Positions 1 through 6,678 of a stretch of 20,111 nt of DNA are shown here, one piece after another. The stretch is from CALHVX01 sp964640725. GTDB lineage: Bacteria > Pseudomonadota > Gammaproteobacteria > Pseudomonadales > Azotimanducaceae. The notes under the pieces were generated by a model. The model was not told where the DNA came from, ran no database searches, and saw only the letters and a list, made by a program, of their open reading frames with translations. The position numbers and the translations under genes are program-made. Every line of letters begins with the position of its first letter. Position 1 is the stretch's first letter. The stretch is taken from assembly GCA_964640725.1 (NCBI GenBank), contig CAZXIJ010000044.1, positions 1 through 20,111 on the forward strand. Direction: 5' to 3'.

Positions 1-365
1 CCCGCACGAGTTAACTCCTCCCTAACCCCATAGCCCGGTCGGGTCATTGTTGGCCGCGGCCCCCACCACCATCCTGACGCCACGCTGATTGATGTCAGGA
101 GCAGCAGGTCACGGTCAAATTCAATGCTGGGCGCCGCGGAAAAAAGCTGCGCCCGTCGTCAGGCGGGAAGAGAAACCGGTGCGGAATGCTCCGCGCGACC
201 TCGGGCAATGTACATGCGCAACCTGATGCTGCCCTTTTAGGACCGTTTCGACCTGACTGGACGGGCATCCTGGGACATCGCAGACTCCAGAGACGTTATT
301 GTCGTCGAAGGAGCGAACTCGCTTGGACGGCCTCTGTGCGAGGCGAACGACCGGGCACCCGCGCC
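1..365. other. Leading stretch without a convincing gene
   Basis: No reading frame here looks like a real protein. The frame of the following acetyltransferase is open back to 186, but the extra 60 residues are Arg-rich and unlike a folded domain, so I leave them out. The region holds one CCTAAC (21-26), the same hexamer that recurs in the divergent promoter near 9.2 kb. It also has a 7-bp inverted repeat (72-78 with 94-100, 15-nt loop) and a 6-bp inverted repeat (129-134 with 149-154). None is strong enough to call a terminator or operator. It presumably contains the promoter of the gene at 366. Confidence 0.4.
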
Positions 366-1094
366 ATGACCAAGCCAAGGCAGAACCAGACAACAGCCCG
401 GAGCGCCTCTACTGGCCGCCGCCCGTTCGCGGCGCTGCGACGACACGTCGAGCGCTGGGGCGTTCTGCGCGCTGCGTACATTCAGCTGATGTCATCGCTG
501 GCCAGCCACCTGGGACTGAGCGTATGCATCGTCAACCTGCGGGCCCTGCATTCCGTCGATGAACTTCCACCGCTTCCGGAAGGCTACAGCGCACGGGAAC
601 TCACCGAGGCGGACTACCGCGCTGCGTGCAGGGATCCGGCGCTGGAAATGAGCGAAGCGTTCGTTACCCAGGCGCGGCAGAACCACGGCTTCTGCGTGGG
701 TGCGTTCCATGAGAGCGCGCTGGTGTCCTATCTGTGGCGAGGCTTCAAGGAGGTCGCGATTTCTGACTCGCTGATGCTGGAGATCCCGCCGTCCACACGA
801 TACGGCTACAAGGCTCTGACATTGCCTGCCCACCGCGGCCAGCACCTGCAGCACACGCTCGCCTTGCTGTCGGATCGAAAGTGCCTGGAAATGGGATACA
901 CGCAGAGCGCGTCCTACATCGAAACACACAACTTCGCTTCCCGTCGCAGCGACGCCCGGCGCGGCAACCAAACCATCGGCTACCTGGCCTGGATGGTCTG
1001 CGGGTCGCTGCGCTGGCGCTACAGCAGCCCCGGCATCAAGCGCCACGGAATCCGACTGCGCTGGCGTCGCGACCCGCAAACCATAGGTGGCTAG
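366..1094 (+). CDS. GNAT-like N-acetyltransferase, 242 aa
   Basis: Probable acyl-CoA-dependent acetyltransferase of the GNAT fold; the substrate is unknown. The middle of the protein reads like a GNAT core: strands around FCVGAF and ALVSYLW, then ALTLPAHRGQHLQ, which fits the strand-plus-acetyl-CoA loop (usual form V.P..RG.G). It is followed by a helix and YIETHNFASRRS, similar to the E..N..S segment in the C-terminal half of GNATs. The canonical Q/RxxGxG/A loop is degenerate (RGQHLQ). I chose ATG 366 because the 60 residues before it (from 186) are low-quality and Arg-rich. No clear Shine-Dalgarno site precedes 366, so the start is uncertain. The C-terminus is very basic. It is convergent with the hydrolase at 1235, with the repeat and assembly gap between them. 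The fold call is moderately sure, the function unknown. Confidence 0.6.
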   Translation: MTKPRQNQTTARSASTGRRPFAALRRHVERWGVLRAAYIQLMSSLASHLGLSVCIVNLRALHSVDELPPLPEGYSARELTEADYRAACRDPALEMSEAFVTQARQNHGFCVGAFHESALVSYLWRGFKEVAISDSLMLEIPPSTRYGYKALTLPAHRGQHLQHTLALLSDRKCLEMGYTQSASYIETHNFASRRSDARRGNQTIGYLAWMVCGSLRWRYSSPGIKRHGIRLRWRRDPQTIGG

Positions 1095-1096
1095 CA

Positions 1097-1234
1097 AGCG
1101 GTTCGCCAACGGCTCGCCNNNNNNNNNNNNNNNNNNNNNNNNNNNNNNNNNNNNNNNNNNNNNNNNNNNNNNNNNNNNNNNNNNNNNNNNNNNNNNNNNN
1201 NNNNNNNNNNNNNNNNNNTCGCCAACGGCTCGCC
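1097..1234. repeat. 11-bp tandem repeat interrupted by the assembly gap
   Basis: To the left of the gap stand two adjacent 11-bp units, AGCGGTTCGCC (1097-1107) and AACGGCTCGCC (1108-1118), identical at 9 of 11 positions. To the right, a partial unit TCGCC (1219-1223) is followed by a full AACGGCTCGCC (1224-1234), which ends exactly at the hydrolase stop codon. The 16 bases next to the gap are the same on both sides (1103-1118 and 1219-1234). This is what a collapsed tandem array between two convergent genes would look like. A simple unmerged contig overlap is the alternative. Copy number is unknown. Confidence 0.6.
1119..1218. other. Assembly gap of 100 N
   Basis: Exactly 100 undetermined bases, the conventional length for a scaffold gap of unknown size. 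Both edges carry the same 16-bp sequence, so the true distance may be shorter (an overlap) or longer (a repeat array). The neighbouring genes appear complete on both sides. Confidence 0.98.
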
Positions 1235-2059
1235 TCAGTTCGACTGAAGAAAGTTCAGCAGGTGGCCGTTGAACGCTTCTGGCGCCTCCATCTGTAGCAG
1301 ATGACCCGTGCCCGGCATGACGACTTTGACAGCCCCGGCAATCGAGGCCTGCAGCAAATCGGCACACTCCAGGCAGGCCGGCAGGTCAGCCTCCGCAGTC
1401 AGGACCAGCGTTGGCGCCGCGATTTCCGCAAGCCGGTCCGCAGCACCCGGCGACAGCGGCTGCTGCGGGCTGCGGTTGCCCATGGCCCACCAGGAGTAGT
1501 CCGCGGCAATGCGGCGAAACTCAGCGCCCATGGCCGGATCCAGAATCGATGCCGCAAATCCCGGGCTGGCCATCCAGGCATCCAGCGCCGCATTCTGCCC
1601 CTCGCTCTGAAAAGCCCGGGCGACGACGCCCAGCTCGCCGATAAAGGTCGACACCGCCTCCGATGCATGACCGTTGATCCAGGGGCCAACGGCCACCAGA
1701 GACCGGGTACGCGCTCCGTGGGCGAGCGCGAAGTCCGTCGCGATACCCGCGCCCATAGACCAGCCAACGATGTGCGCGGCATCAATTCGCAGGGCATCCA
1801 GCAACGCCAGCAGATCGTCAAAGTCTGAGTACGCTGCGTCCGCGACAGGGACCGACGAACGGCCGAAGCCGCGCACGTCGTAGGCGATCACTTTCATGTG
1901 CGGTGCCAGCGCCGGGACCTGAGTCGTCCAGTGGCGCCGATCGCCCGCATTGCCGTGGATCAGCACAACGGTGTCGGGGCCGCTGCCGCTCGACTCGAAG
2001 TACAGCTGGCCATTGGCAACAGGCACAAAGCCCGATTCAGCTGCGATCGGATGGCTCAT
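1235..2059 (-). CDS. Alpha/beta-fold hydrolase, 274 aa
   Basis: Serine hydrolase of the alpha/beta superfamily, probably cytoplasmic, substrate unknown. Visible landmarks: the oxyanion-hole segment LIHGNAG (residues 33-39), DVRGFGRS after strand 4 (61-68), the nucleophile elbow GWSMG with Ser101, a likely catalytic Asp225 in TAEADLP, and His253 in GTGHLLQ. The length is normal for the family. The ATG at 2059 is chosen because GGGAG lies 10 nt upstream and the protein then begins right before the first strand. An upstream in-frame extension to 2191 would be Arg/Pro-rich and would run into the divergent gene. It shares a 125-bp divergent promoter region with the VOC lipoprotein at 2185. The family is sure; the reaction (esterase, dehalogenase, epoxide hydrolase and so on) cannot be told. 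Confidence 0.88.
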   Translation of the reverse strand: MSHPIAAESGFVPVANGQLYFESSGSGPDTVVLIHGNAGDRRHWTTQVPALAPHMKVIAYDVRGFGRSSVPVADAAYSDFDDLLALLDALRIDAAHIVGWSMGAGIATDFALAHGARTRSLVAVGPWINGHASEAVSTFIGELGVVARAFQSEGQNAALDAWMASPGFAASILDPAMGAEFRRIAADYSWWAMGNRSPQQPLSPGAADRLAEIAAPTLVLTAEADLPACLECADLLQASIAGAVKVVMPGTGHLLQMEAPEAFNGHLLNFLQSN

Positions 2060-2167
2060 GCGGATCAATCTCCCGGGCTGGCGGCGTGCCCTAGCGCTAT
2101 ACCTGACGCCCATCCTGGGCAAGCCAGGGCCGGGATGCAAAGCCGGCGGTACCGCTGACCCGCCCCG

Positions 2168-2184
2168 GGCTGCAGAATGCAGCC
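2168..2184. promoter_or_regulatory. Perfect inverted repeat directly before a start codon
   Basis: GGCTGCA (2168-2174), a 3-nt spacer GAA, then TGCAGCC (2178-2184) form a perfect 7-bp stem that touches the ATG at 2185. It occupies the place where a Shine-Dalgarno site would be, and none is seen. It could be an operator half-way between two divergent genes or an RNA hairpin that limits translation. Confidence 0.4.
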
Positions 2185-2739
2185 ATGACACGATGTCTTG
2201 CCCTTGCCGTTAGCCTGCTGGCCGTTGCGCTGCTGCCTGCCTGCAGCCACACGAGCCCGCCGGCATCTGCCGGCGACCCCGGGGCCCGGCCTGGTGTTGC
2301 CCTAAAGCGGGCGTCCCTGTGGGTGACGGATCTGGACCGGGCGATCGTCTTCTACCGCGATGTGCTGGGTTTCGCGCTGGTTCAACGCGGCCCGCTCAGG
2401 CTCGACGCCGGTTCAGTGCTGTGGGAGCTGTTCAACCTGCCGCCGGGTACCCCGGTAGAGCGGGCGCTGTTTTCCAGCCGCAAGGCCGATCGAGTACTGT
2501 TCGTCATGGCCGCGCCGGGGGCACCAGAAGCCCTTCGTGATGCCCCGCGATCTCCCGCCCTGGTCGTTGCCAGCGACGATCTGGAGGGCGCGATTGCTCG
2601 CGCCCGCGCTCTGGGGTTCGCCGTGGGCAAACGTCAGCAAAGCCCAGCCAGCAGCGACCCGGCCCGGCAACTGACCGAGCAGATATTGATCGGGCCGGGC
2701 GGACAGCCAGTTCTGGTGTACCAACTTGGCACCCGATAA
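2185..2739 (+). CDS. VOC (glyoxalase/bleomycin-resistance fold) lipoprotein, 184 aa
   Basis: An exported protein with a glyoxalase-like VOC domain. Residues 1-20 form a lipoprotein signal: a short basic start, a hydrophobic core and the lipobox LLPAC with Cys20. After a Pro/Ala/Gly linker, the VOC domain runs from about 38 to 180. The typical first module WVTDLDRAIVFYRDVLGF is present at about 46-63, and a second module follows from about 120. VOC proteins often bind a metal or small ligand, but most are cytoplasmic, so a lipid-anchored one is less usual. I cannot assign metal ligands with confidence. The start codon abuts a hairpin and lacks a Shine-Dalgarno site. It is convergent with the operon ending at 2761, leaving only 21 bp between the stop codons. 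Confidence 0.8.
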   Translation: MTRCLALAVSLLAVALLPACSHTSPPASAGDPGARPGVALKRASLWVTDLDRAIVFYRDVLGFALVQRGPLRLDAGSVLWELFNLPPGTPVERALFSSRKADRVLFVMAAPGAPEALRDAPRSPALVVASDDLEGAIARARALGFAVGKRQQSPASSDPARQLTEQILIGPGGQPVLVYQLGTR

Positions 2740-2760
2740 AGCGGTCGTCATTGGCGGCGG

Positions 2761-3351
2761 CTAGTCATACTGCAGCGCGTTCTCTGCGCGGATGAGCAAA
2801 TCCTCTTCCAGATACGCGTTCATGCTCGAGATATCGGCCTTGGCCTGGCGGATCTGGACCTTGGTCTTTTCCAGGTCCTCGATCAGAGACGCTTTCGTGC
2901 CCTTCTTCTGCTTCAGGGCTTCCAGATCGGCCTGCAGCTGGCCTAGCTCTTCGAGCCTGGTGCTCAGATCCATCTGCTTGAGCTGAATCTCCTGCGCCAG
3001 CCGCTTGGCCGCCAGCCGAGCGGGCTCGGTCTTGGCGTCCACCGCCAGCAGCTTCAGCCGTGCCTGCGCCAGCTTCTCCTGACTGGCACTCAGCTCAAGG
3101 TTCATCGCCTCGGCTTCGGCAGCAAGCGCGTCCACCTCGGCCTCGCGCTCGCCGAGATGGGACTCGAGAGTGTCGTTCATGCCCACCTGATAGGCGGCGG
3201 CACACAGACGGCTCACCTGCGACGGATCTGTCGAGCAGTTGCTGGTACACCCAGAGGTACCGGCAACCAGGAGTCCGCCAAGCGCCAGCCCCCGGATGCC
3301 CGCGCGAAAGCCTGGGGCCGATCGGCTAGCCACGCTGAATGATCTCGTCAT
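2761..3351 (-). CDS. Exported coiled-coil protein, probable lipoprotein, 196 aa (last gene of the operon)
   Basis: Not a family I recognise. Residues 1-35 look like a signal sequence: a long basic n-region, the hydrophobic stretch GLALGGLLVAG, then TSGC with Cys35. The lipobox is weak because position -3 is Thr, so lipidation is probable and not certain. Residues 60-190 are Ala/Glu/Lys/Leu/Gln-rich with heptad-like spacing and almost no Pro or Gly, so a long helical coiled coil is expected. Cys35, Cys39 and Cys50 are the only cysteines. The start is ATG 3351, set by a strong Shine-Dalgarno site 6 nt upstream; a TTG one codon earlier is less likely. It overlaps the preceding gene by 26 nt, which indicates translational coupling. 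Likely role, by inference: a periplasmic spacer or anchor partner of the other operon products. Confidence 0.75.
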   Translation of the reverse strand: MTRSFSVASRSAPGFRAGIRGLALGGLLVAGTSGCTSNCSTDPSQVSRLCAAAYQVGMNDTLESHLGEREAEVDALAAEAEAMNLELSASQEKLAQARLKLLAVDAKTEPARLAAKRLAQEIQLKQMDLSTRLEELGQLQADLEALKQKKGTKASLIEDLEKTKVQIRQAKADISSMNAYLEEDLLIRAENALQYD

Positions 3352-4105
3352 CAAGAGCCTCCTTCTGAGCCACCAGGGTATCGCTCAGGCCATTAGAACC
3401 CTTGATCTGATCGTTCAGTGTCTTTTTCTGAGCGAGCAGCGACTGATGGGTGGTTTTGTAGTCTTCGATATCCGGCGATTCCTTGATGAGCCGGTCCAGA
3501 GACGCAATCTGATTCTCGATCACGGCCAGCTTCGCCTGAGCCGTCGTGGTGTCGCCGCGAACCCTGGCGATTTCGCCGTCCAGTTCTTTGCGCAGCTTCT
3601 GCGCTTTGGCGATAAAGACCTTATCGTCCTTTTCTGCCTGCGCGAGCTGCTTTGCTCGCGAATCCAGCTCGCTCGCCTTTTTCTCGGCCTGGCGTTTGCT
3701 CCGCTCCAGCTCCGCGATCTTCTGCTCCGTGGCCTGCTGCTCATCAGAGATTTCGCGATACTCGGCCGCATAGCGCTTCTTGCCGCGATTGCCCAGCACG
3801 GTGATCGCCCCGTTGGCGGCCCCGCAGGCCGCACCGGCGATCGCGATGTTCCTGGCATCGCCGCCGGTGGCCGCGGTAATGCCGCCGCAAACCGCAGCGC
3901 CGGTCGCTGCATCTTTGACCACGCTATCTGCTGGCGCTTCGTCTGTCGCGGGCGCCTGAGTCGCCGAGTCGTTGCCCGCTGCAGCCTTTCTCGCAGCCTC
4001 TTGCAGCTTTTCTGCCTGCTTCTGCAACCAGTTCGCTTGCGCCCCTGGCGCCAACGCAAGACTTGCGACGCCCATCGCCAGAGCCACTATTTGCCATCGC
4101 TTCAT
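3326..4105 (-). CDS. Exported protein with glycine-rich segment and long coiled coil, 259 aa
   Basis: Unrecognised family. A clear Sec signal peptide (MKRW start, hydrophobic core, probable cleavage after AQA at residue 24) sends it to the periplasm. Residues 25-67 are Ala/Asp/Pro-rich. Residues 68-108 are rich in Gly and Ala with GxxxG-like spacing and two Cys (73, 94), resembling glycine-zipper segments of outer-membrane-associated proteins, so membrane insertion is possible. Residues 115-255 are a highly charged, heptad-like coiled coil. ATG 4105 has AGGAG 6 nt upstream. The gene lies 23 bp after the preceding gene of the operon and overlaps the following one by 26 nt. Its place in the operon suggests a structural periplasmic component; this is inference. 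Confidence 0.78.
   Translation of the reverse strand: MKRWQIVALAMGVASLALAPGAQANWLQKQAEKLQEAARKAAAGNDSATQAPATDEAPADSVVKDAATGAAVCGGITAATGGDARNIAIAGAACGAANGAITVLGNRGKKRYAAEYREISDEQQATEQKIAELERSKRQAEKKASELDSRAKQLAQAEKDDKVFIAKAQKLRKELDGEIARVRGDTTTAQAKLAVIENQIASLDRLIKESPDIEDYKTTHQSLLAQKKTLNDQIKGSNGLSDTLVAQKEALDDEIIQRG
3358..3364 (-). promoter_or_regulatory. Shine-Dalgarno site fixing the start of the last operon gene
   Basis: On the minus strand AAGGAGG is followed by 6 nt and ATG (3351-3349). It lies inside the 3' end of the preceding gene. It decides for ATG 3351 over the TTG directly before it at 3354. Confidence 0.8.
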
Positions 4106-4128
4106 GAAATTCTCCTGATGAAAATCTG

Positions 4129-4809
4129 CTAGTTACTCTCGGGTTGTTCGGCGCTGACCTTTTGCGGCTTCAGCTTCGCACTCAGAAAGGATTGCGCCGG
4201 CTGGTCCTGCGGCACGCTCTTCAACAGCGCGACGATTTCGGTCACGGCATCGGCCTTGCCCACTGCCATCGCGCCTTCACTGTTCTGTAGCTCGGCCTTG
4301 AGCGCGGCGAGCACGGCGCCTTCGCGCTCGGCATAGGTTTCGTGCAGCTCGCTGATCGAGCCAATATAAGAATCCTGATAGCGCTCCAGGTCTTCCAGAT
4401 TTTTGCCGAGCGCCAGCCGCATGGTGTCCGCCATGGTCTGGTCCTTGGACTTCTCGGCACTGGCCAGCGCTCTTTGGTTCTGCTGGATCTTCCGCTCCAG
4501 CAGCTCGATCAAGCCGTGCGCACGCAGTGCTCGCTCGATATCCATGTCAACAGTGACTTCCACATGCTCGCTTTGCGCAAGCATGGTCGGCACATAGGCG
4601 TAGGCGGCGTAGCCCACCGCCCCCAGAGCACAGAGCCCCAGAACACCAGCCAGCAGCCCGCCAAGGTTAGACGGCTTGCCAACGGGCGCCGGCGGCGAGA
4701 CGAAGTGCTGTGGCGGGGCCGGTTCAGGCCCATTGCGCTTGGGCAAGATCGCTTTGCTGGCGTCTTCGTCGGGGCGATCGGGCTGTGGTCCGCGGTTAAT
4801 GATAGGCAT
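4129..4809 (-). CDS. Single-pass membrane protein with periplasmic coiled coil, 226 aa
   Basis: Unrecognised family. Residues 1-46 are a Pro-rich, charged, presumably cytoplasmic tail. Residues 50-73 form one membrane helix (Gly/Ala/Leu-rich, ending AYAYVP). The remaining 150 residues are mostly helical and charged, with coiled-coil character at about 95-200. The layout (short cytoplasmic tail, one helix, long periplasmic helix) recalls accessory stators or TonB-like linkers, but I see no TonB, OmpA or peptidoglycan-binding motif. It begins 6 bp after the stop of the second VWA gene with no strong Shine-Dalgarno site, which suggests coupling. It probably works with the channel and VWA subunits in the inner membrane; this is inference from position and topology. 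Confidence 0.75.
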   Translation of the reverse strand: MPIINRGPQPDRPDEDASKAILPKRNGPEPAPPQHFVSPPAPVGKPSNLGGLLAGVLGLCALGAVGYAAYAYVPTMLAQSEHVEVTVDMDIERALRAHGLIELLERKIQQNQRALASAEKSKDQTMADTMRLALGKNLEDLERYQDSYIGSISELHETYAEREGAVLAALKAELQNSEGAMAVGKADAVTEIVALLKSVPQDQPAQSFLSAKLKPQKVSAEQPESN

Positions 4810-4815
4810 CGGGTC

Positions 4816-5754
4816 TTACTTTCTCTTCAAGGCAGCGACCAGGAAGTCGGCCAACATGGATGACTGGTTCTCGGTGTAGGCCTTGGGCTGCCCGGCGGCC
4901 TTTGCAATGTCCTGGAACAGGCCCATGCTCACGCGATGTTTGTGCTGTCTGGCGCCGCCAAAGCGCGTGCGGCTGACTTCGTCGCGACCCGAAAACAGCA
5001 CGATCAGATTCCGGTTTTTGCGAGCCTTGGCCCAGCTGGCAATCTCGCCAACCAGCGCCGCGGCGCGCTGCTCTCCGGCAGCGGTGATCCGGTCGACGCC
5101 GCGAATGGACTCCTCGTAAGGCCCCACATCACCCAGCAGCAAAAACACCTGGTGCCCTCGATAGCCTGGACTGTTGTTGAACATGGCAAGGCCGCTACGC
5201 GTGGCCTGCAAAATGGGCGCAAGGCCGCTGGCATGGGTTTGCCGGCGCAGGAAGCGCTGCAGCTGGCCCAACGACTGCCCTCGATCATCAGACACCTTGC
5301 GTATGGGCTGGAGCGGAAAGCGCTCGCTGGCGTCGCGGCCGTTTTCTTCGATGCGGTACGCCACCACCCCGATGCGAACGGTCTCGGAGACGCCCGGCAA
5401 GATCGAGCCCAGGCGGCTGATCGCCGATTTCAGGTTGTTGAGCTCTTCTTCCATGCTGCTGGACTTGTCGACGGCAATGACGATTTCGACGTTGCGCTCA
5501 GACAGCTTGGCGATCGATTTCTCGAGCGCTTTCGAATCCTGCTCCAGCTGCGCCTTCGCCTGGTCGGTCTGCTCGATCTGCTCCTCGACCGCAGCGATCT
5601 TCTTCTTCAGCTTGGCGATTGGGCTGCTTTCGTTCGCAAGCAAGATGAAGATCAGCATCAGCAGCACAAAAATCGCCATCGTGGCGAAGATCACGTCGCT
5701 GAAAGACTCGTAAAAGCCGAAACGCTCGGAGCTTTGGTTCAGATTCATCGCCAT
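4816..5754 (-). CDS. MotB/ExbD-like membrane helix fused to a VWA domain (second copy), 312 aa
   Basis: Probable B subunit of a proton-driven motor with a von Willebrand A output domain. Residues 15-40 form one membrane helix starting YESFSDVIFATMAIF; Asp20 sits where MotB and ExbD carry their essential proton-binding Asp. Residues 44-86 are a charged coiled coil. The VWA domain spans about 90-295: MIDAS motif DKSSS (96-100), VRIGVVAYR (126-134), and GDVGPYE (208-214), which supplies the late MIDAS Asp. The usual mid-domain MIDAS Thr is not evident (ASGLAP). The protein is closely patterned on its upstream neighbour, so the two are tandem paralogues. It starts 2 bp after that gene's stop, with ATG at 5754 or 5748. 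VWA domains usually bind protein partners through a metal ion; the partner here is unknown. Confidence 0.85.
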   Translation of the reverse strand: MAMNLNQSSERFGFYESFSDVIFATMAIFVLLMLIFILLANESSPIAKLKKKIAAVEEQIEQTDQAKAQLEQDSKALEKSIAKLSERNVEIVIAVDKSSSMEEELNNLKSAISRLGSILPGVSETVRIGVVAYRIEENGRDASERFPLQPIRKVSDDRGQSLGQLQRFLRRQTHASGLAPILQATRSGLAMFNNSPGYRGHQVFLLLGDVGPYEESIRGVDRITAAGEQRAAALVGEIASWAKARKNRNLIVLFSGRDEVSRTRFGGARQHKHRVSMGLFQDIAKAAGQPKAYTENQSSMLADFLVAALKRK

Positions 5755-5756
5755 GG

Positions 5757-6674
5757 TCAGTTCAGCGCCGTGGACAGCAACAGCGGAATCATCTCGCTGT
5801 AGTTGTTGGAGTAGCCGTCCGGTTGGCCGGCAGCTTCGGCGAGCTGCCTGAAGAACGTTCGGCTCGCCACAAACTTCTGGTTCTGGGCGCCGCTGGTCTT
5901 GGCGATCTCGTCTTCGCCGGTAAAGAGCACGAGCACGTTGCGGTGATTGCTGGCCTTGGTCCAGATCGACAGCTGCCGGCGCATGGCTTCGGCCTGGCGC
6001 TGATTCCGGCTGTCTATGGTCTGATCGCGATAGCGGTCCTCATAAGGCCCCACATCGCCCAGCAGCATGAAGGCCTGATGGCCGTTAAAGCTGGCGGTGG
6101 AAGAAAACATCTTCAGCGCGGAGTCGACCGCCTCTTCCAACGGCGCCGAGCCGGGCCGAGCCCGCAGGCTGCGCACGAAGGAGTGCAGCCGCCGAAAGGA
6201 CCGCTGGCCGTCGCTGTCCGGGTTGGCGATGCGCTGCATAGGGAACTCCTGCGTGCGCACCCGGTTCTGCTCGTCGCGCCGGTACGCGATGACCCCGATG
6301 CGCACCTTGTTGGCGATGCGCGGCAGAATCCTGCCGACCAGCCCGATCGTATCGGCGAGCTGATTGATTTCGAGCTGCATGCTGCCCGTCACATCGACGG
6401 CGATCGCCAGCTCGATGTTGTACTGCTGGAGCGCCTGCTCTGATTTCTTGAGCCTGGCGTTTTCTTCATTGGCGTCCGCCAGCGCCTCACGCCGCTCCGC
6501 AAAGCGGCCCTGTGTGTCAGCCAGCTGCTGCTCCAGCGCTTCGACCCCGATATCCAGATTGATCTGGATCAGGAACACGATCATCAGCAGGACCATGATC
6601 GCGAGGGTCGCGAAGATCAGGTCGCTAAAGGCCTCATAGAAGCTGGTGCTGGCGCTCTGGGTCCGCAGCTTCAT
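5757..6674 (-). CDS. MotB/ExbD-like membrane helix fused to a VWA domain (first copy), 305 aa
   Basis: Same architecture as the next gene. The membrane helix (residues 13-38) begins YEAFSDLIFATLAIM, with Asp18 in the MotB/ExbD proton-site position. A coiled coil follows at 42-82. The VWA domain covers about 88-300: MIDAS DVTGS (94-98), VRIGVIAYR (124-132), GDVGPYE (206-212), and VLVLFTGEDE (247-256). Start ATG 6674 is chosen because it lies 4 bp after the stop of the channel gene; a longer in-frame extension overlaps that gene and lacks sense. Shared with the paralogue are the SD.IFAT.AI helix, the AYR strand, GDVGPYE and a C-terminal AAGQP..Y motif. With the channel upstream it should form an inner-membrane complex whose VWA domain faces the periplasm. 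Confidence 0.86.
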   Translation of the reverse strand: MKLRTQSASTSFYEAFSDLIFATLAIMVLLMIVFLIQINLDIGVEALEQQLADTQGRFAERREALADANEENARLKKSEQALQQYNIELAIAVDVTGSMQLEINQLADTIGLVGRILPRIANKVRIGVIAYRRDEQNRVRTQEFPMQRIANPDSDGQRSFRRLHSFVRSLRARPGSAPLEEAVDSALKMFSSTASFNGHQAFMLLGDVGPYEDRYRDQTIDSRNQRQAEAMRRQLSIWTKASNHRNVLVLFTGEDEIAKTSGAQNQKFVASRTFFRQLAEAAGQPDGYSNNYSEMIPLLLSTALN

Positions 6675-6678
6675 TCGA

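Noticed and set aside
72..100. 7-bp inverted repeat as terminator
   Set aside because: The loop is 15 nt, there is no T-run, and no gene is seen ending next to it.
2740..2760. Bidirectional terminator between the convergent VOC and lipoprotein genes
   Set aside because: The 21-bp spacer shows no inverted repeat or T/A tract.
3239..4132. Plus-strand ORF of 297 codons
   Set aside because: It is antisense to two coiled-coil genes with good Shine-Dalgarno sites; its Leu/Arg-rich translation mirrors their Glu/Lys/Gln codons.
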